Shown here: positions 61,077-64,000 of the stretch, piece after piece
Layout: each line of letters begins with the position of its first letter
How positions within the stretch are numbered: position 1 is the stretch's first letter
Assembly: GCF_026627505.1 (NCBI RefSeq)
Contig: NZ_JAPNLK010000031.1
Coordinates: forward strand, 1 to 64,000
Origin: Streptomyces sp. H27-H5
GTDB lineage: Bacteria > Actinomycetota > Actinomycetes > Streptomycetales > Streptomycetaceae
Direction: 5' to 3'
DNA: 64,000 nt
Notes under the pieces: generated by a model
What the model was told of the DNA's origin: nothing
Database searches by the model: none
What the model saw: the letters and a program-made list of their open reading frames with translations, nothing else
Program-made: the position numbers and the translations under genes

Positions 61077-63467
61077 TCAGTTCGTACACCCGTCTTCGGG
61101 CCCGTTCCACCTCCAGTCGGTGATCTCCGCCGGGTCCACGCCGGTGCGGCGCAGTTCCGCTCGGATCCGGTCGCGTTCGGCGGCGTGGCGGGCGGCCAGT
61201 GCCGGTGCCTGCGGGTGGCGCCGTTCGAGGTGGTGCAGTGCGGCGATGGCCAGGTCGTGGCGGGACGTGCCGTTGGCGGCGAGGAGGTCGTAGGGGGTGC
61301 TGGTGGTTCCCTCCTCCACGTAGCCGCGGACGTGGAAGCGGTCGGGGTGCGGGCGTCCGTGCAGGAGCTGGTGCACGGCCGAGGGGTAGCCGTGGAAGTC
61401 GAGCACGACGGGGGTGTCCGTGCCGAAGAGGGCGCGGAAGCGGTCGTCCGGCATGCCGTTGGGGTGACGGTCGGCGGGGGCGAGGGCGCACAGGTCCACG
61501 ATGTTGACGACGCGGATCAGGGCGTCGGGCAGGTCGTCGCGCAGCAGGGAGACGGCGGCCAGGGTCTCGACGGTGGGGATGCCGCCCGCGCAGGCGAGGA
61601 CCAGTTCGGGTTCGCCTCCCCCGCCGTGGGAGGCCCAGTCCCACGTGGACGCTCCGGCGGCGCAGTGCGCGCGTGCCTCGTCCAGTCCCAGCCATTGGGC
61701 GGCCTCGTGTTTGCCCGACACCACGACGTTGACCTTTCCGGTCTCGTCGAGGAGGCGCTCCATGGTGACCAGGAGGGTGTTGGCGTCGGGGGGCAGGTAG
61801 ACGCCGGTCACCTCGTTCTTCTGGGTGAGCAGATTGTTGATGAAGCCGAATCCCTGGTGGCTGTAGCCGTTGTGTTCCTGGCGCCATCCCTCGCTGGTCA
61901 GGAGGTAGGTGAGGCTGCTGACCGGGGAGCGCCAGGGCACCTCGCGGGAGGTCTTGAGCCATTTGGCGTACTGGTTGAGCATGCTGTCCACGATGGAGGC
62001 GAAGGCCTCGTAGGTGGGGAACAGGCCGTGCCCGCCGGTCAGGAGGTAGCCCTGGAGCCAGCCCTGGCAGTTGTGCTCGGACAGGGTCTCCATGACGCGG
62101 CCGTCCCGGGCCAGGTGTTCGGCGTACTCGTCGACCGGCCGGGTGAGGGCGCGGTCGGTGGCCTCCAGGACCGCGTCCAGTTTGTTCGAGGCGAGTTCGT
62201 CGGGCGAGACGACACGGAAGTCGCGGCGCTCGGACGTGCGGCGGAAGATCTCCGTGAGCCAGTCGGCGAGGACCTTGTTCGCACTGGCGGCGGTGCGGCC
62301 CGGCCCGCCCTTCAGGGCGACGGCGTAGGGGGCGAGCGCGGGCAGGTCGAGCGGCCTGCGCAGTCGGCCTCCGTCCGCCGCGGCCTGCATGCCGATGCGC
62401 CGGTCCCCGTCGGGGCAGGACGCGGTCACCTCGGGTACGGGCCGGCCCTGCGCGTCGAAGAGTTCCTCGGGCCGGTAGGAGCGCAGCCACGCTTCGAGGG
62501 CGCGCAGTTGTTCCGGATCTTCGTGGGCATCGGGGAGGGGCACCTGATGGGCGTGGAACGTCCCCTCGATGCGGACGCCCTCCACCTCGGCCGGAGCGCC
62601 CTGGCCCTTGAGGCTGCGCAGGACGATCATCGGCCATCGGGGGCGGGGTTCGGGCGACGTGCCGGAGCGGGCCCGGCCCTGGATGGCGGTGATGCTGGTG
62701 TGGGCGTCGGCGACCGCTTCCACCAGGGCCCGGCCGTCGGGGTCGGAGGTGACGTCGACGATCCGGGGGTCCCAGCCGTATCCGCGGAAGAGGTCGGTGA
62801 GTTCTCCGTCGGTCATCGTGGCGAAGAGGGTGGGAGAGGAGATCTTGTACCCGTTGAGGTGCAGGAACGGCAGCACGGCGCCGCTGGTGGCCGGGTCGAG
62901 GTACTTGGACGAGTGCCACGCGCCCGCGGTCGGGCCGGTCTCGGCCTCGCCGTCGCCGACGATGCAGGCGACCAGTCGGCCGGGGGCGTCCAGGGCCGCG
63001 CCGAAGGCGGTCGCCAGGGCGTATCCCAGCTCCCCGCCCTCGTGGAGCGTGCCCGGTACGGCCGGGGAGAGGTGGCTGGGGAAGCCGTCGGGCGCGCAGT
63101 AGCGGCGGCTGAGTTCGCGCAGCCCGTCGGCGTCGCGGCTCAGCGCCGGGTCGTACGCGGCGTGTGTCGCCTCCAGCCACAGGTTCGCGTGGACGGCGGG
63201 GGCGCCGTGTCCGGGGCCCGTGACGAGCAGGACGTCGGCGTCCCGTTGCCTGATCAGCCGGTTCAGGGCGCCGTAGACGAGGGTGATGCCGGGGCAGGTA
63301 CCCCAGTGGCCGAGGAGCCGGGGCTTGAGGTGCTCGGGTCGCAGCGGCTCTCCGAGCAGGACGTTGTCCTGGAGGTGGATCAGGGCCGCGGCCACGTAGT
63401 CGGCAGCCCGCCGATAGGCCCCCAGGCCCTGGTCGGCGGATTCCGCAACCGTCGTCTCGTGTGTCAT
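61077..63467 (-). CDS. Xylulose-5-phosphate/fructose-6-phosphate phosphoketolase
   Basis: A 796-aa thiamine-diphosphate enzyme that splits xylulose-5-phosphate or fructose-6-phosphate with phosphate into acetyl phosphate and an aldose phosphate. Signatures: LKPRLLGHWGTCPGITLVY, VTGPGHGAPAVHANLWLE, EGGELGYALATAFGAA, the ThDP motif VGDGEAETGPTAGAWHSSK, HLNGYKISSPT, EHNCQGWLQGYLLTGGHGLF and QEHNGYSHQGFGFINN. Length is exactly typical. GAGGGGAG precedes ATG 63467. It lies downstream of glgX on the same strand and just before sigB. With gluconokinase and PoxB it fits a sugar-to-acetyl-phosphate/acetate route. Confidence 0.96.
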   Translation of the reverse strand: MTHETTVAESADQGLGAYRRAADYVAAALIHLQDNVLLGEPLRPEHLKPRLLGHWGTCPGITLVYGALNRLIRQRDADVLLVTGPGHGAPAVHANLWLEATHAAYDPALSRDADGLRELSRRYCAPDGFPSHLSPAVPGTLHEGGELGYALATAFGAALDAPGRLVACIVGDGEAETGPTAGAWHSSKYLDPATSGAVLPFLHLNGYKISSPTLFATMTDGELTDLFRGYGWDPRIVDVTSDPDGRALVEAVADAHTSITAIQGRARSGTSPEPRPRWPMIVLRSLKGQGAPAEVEGVRIEGTFHAHQVPLPDAHEDPEQLRALEAWLRSYRPEELFDAQGRPVPEVTASCPDGDRRIGMQAAADGGRLRRPLDLPALAPYAVALKGGPGRTAASANKVLADWLTEIFRRTSERRDFRVVSPDELASNKLDAVLEATDRALTRPVDEYAEHLARDGRVMETLSEHNCQGWLQGYLLTGGHGLFPTYEAFASIVDSMLNQYAKWLKTSREVPWRSPVSSLTYLLTSEGWRQEHNGYSHQGFGFINNLLTQKNEVTGVYLPPDANTLLVTMERLLDETGKVNVVVSGKHEAAQWLGLDEARAHCAAGASTWDWASHGGGGEPELVLACAGGIPTVETLAAVSLLRDDLPDALIRVVNIVDLCALAPADRHPNGMPDDRFRALFGTDTPVVLDFHGYPSAVHQLLHGRPHPDRFHVRGYVEEGTTSTPYDLLAANGTSRHDLAIAALHHLERRHPQAPALAARHAAERDRIRAELRRTGVDPAEITDWRWNGPEDGCTN

Positions 63468-63653
63468 CGGACCACTCCCCTCGCTACGGGACGCCTTCGG
63501 CATCACGTCCCGCGCATGCCCCCGCGGCGCGGTACACAACGCCCCTGCGGGGTCGTGTTCGCGGTGCGGGGTGGAGTGGCCCGTCCGGGCCGGCGGGTCC
63601 CGCGGGCGCGCGCCGGGTGTGTCCGGCGGCGGGCGGACGGGGGCCCACGGGGC

Positions 63654-64000
63654 TCACGGCCGTCTGGCCGGCCGGCGCAGGACCCGCATGCTGCGGCCGG
63701 TGAGGACCGTCTTGGCCGTCGCCTTGAGCTCGGTCTCGTCCGGTGTGTCGTCGCCGTCGAGGGCGGTGTCGAGGGCGACCGTCCAGGCCTCGCCGTAGGC
63801 GGCGGGCGGAAGACGGAAGGTGGTGTCCTCGGCGGCGGCGTTGTACATGAGCAGCAGCGAGTCCGGGCGCGGGGCGTGCTCGTCGCGGTCCGCCGCGAGG
63901 AGGTCCCCGCAGAGGTAGACGGTGATGCCGCGGTTGTCGGGCCGGTCCCAGTCCTCCTGCGTCATGCAGTCCCCGTCGGGCCCGAGCCACACGATGTCGG
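63654..64000 (-). CDS. glgX: Glycogen debranching enzyme GlgX, C-terminal part
   Basis: The last 115 or so residues of a gene whose start lies beyond the right edge of the window. VWLGPDGDCMTQEDWDRPDN, RGITVYLCGDLL, DSLLLMYNAAAEDTTFRLP and AWTVALDTALDG match the C-terminal beta domain of GlgX-type isoamylases, which cut alpha-1,6 branches in glycogen. The stop at 63654 is followed by 186 bases and then the phosphoketolase gene on the same strand. Catalytic residues are outside the window. Confidence 0.9.
   Translation of the reverse strand, partial: DIVWLGPDGDCMTQEDWDRPDNRGITVYLCGDLLAADRDEHAPRPDSLLLMYNAAAEDTTFRLPPAAYGEAWTVALDTALDGDDTPDETELKATAKTVLTGRSMRVLRRPARRP

Overview
This 64-kb window is very GC-rich, has strong third-position GC bias in its genes, carries short Shine-Dalgarno sites and many 4-base start/stop overlaps, and contains typical actinobacterial families (WhiB, a BldA-type TTA-codon gene, DUF6325, DUF6381, DUF6479, DUF5709, SigB/SigF-type sigma factor, Pls/PosA synthetase). 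It is almost certainly a Streptomyces (or close relative) chromosome. I see no rRNA, tRNA, CRISPR array, transposase or phage genes.

Layout. 0-10.5 kb: a 3'-truncated EamA exporter and its ArsR-type repressor with two matching operators; a poly-amino-acid synthetase of the Pls/PosA type (1356 aa, predicted to activate lysine) followed by an M1 aminopeptidase; a cold-shock protein; an amino-acid permease with an uncharacterised TTA-containing partner. 10.9-15 kb: a tightly coupled three-gene operon (FGGY kinase, GlpA-like and GlpB/Nox-like flavoproteins). 15-21.4 kb: a secreted lipoprotein, an orphan small protein, and a small acidic protein - DUF6338 membrane protein - TPR/CHAT protease operon. 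21.6-26.6 kb: a GH15 trehalase/glucoamylase, cyclase-family hydrolase, GMC flavoprotein and gluconokinase operon, which reads as an oxidative route from trehalose/glucose to 6-phosphogluconate. 26.7-37.4 kb: small stress and membrane proteins, a BCCT osmolyte transporter, dihydrolipoyl dehydrogenase, a DUF3533 membrane protein, WhiB, two convergent STAS proteins and a PRC-barrel protein, plus two internally deleted membrane-protein genes (ClC channel and YhjD/BrkB). 37.5-48.6 kb: PoxB-type ThDP enzyme and an FMN glutamate-synthase-like protein, an aromatic-acid exporter-like protein, DUF5709, PRC/DUF2382, an MHS transporter, DUF3618/DUF4235 and a radical-SAM protein with an unusual cysteine spacing. 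48.7-54 kb: glycerol/dihydroxyacetone genes (dhaK divergent from glpF-glpK; glpF is frameshifted) and a zinc alcohol dehydrogenase. 54-64 kb: a signalling block (HTH/receiver protein, CHASE3 histidine kinase, receiver-PP2C phosphatase with a TTA codon, anti-sigma-type ATPase), a CDGSH/diiron oxidase-like pair, a SigB-family sigma factor, phosphoketolase and the end of glgX.

Together the genes suggest an accessory, stress- and development-oriented part of the chromosome: osmoprotection (BCCT, MHS), partner-switching signalling (PP2C, ATPase kinase, STAS, SigB), redox switching (WhiB, CDGSH) and overflow/storage carbon metabolism (GlgX, phosphoketolase, PoxB, trehalase-gluconate operon, glycerol). 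Four transporter/channel genes have lost internal or terminal pieces, so the region is either decaying or carries consensus errors. The items I would follow up first are the CHAT/DUF6338 operon, the Pls-type synthetase, the two TTA-codon genes, the HTH-receiver fusion and the radical-SAM protein.
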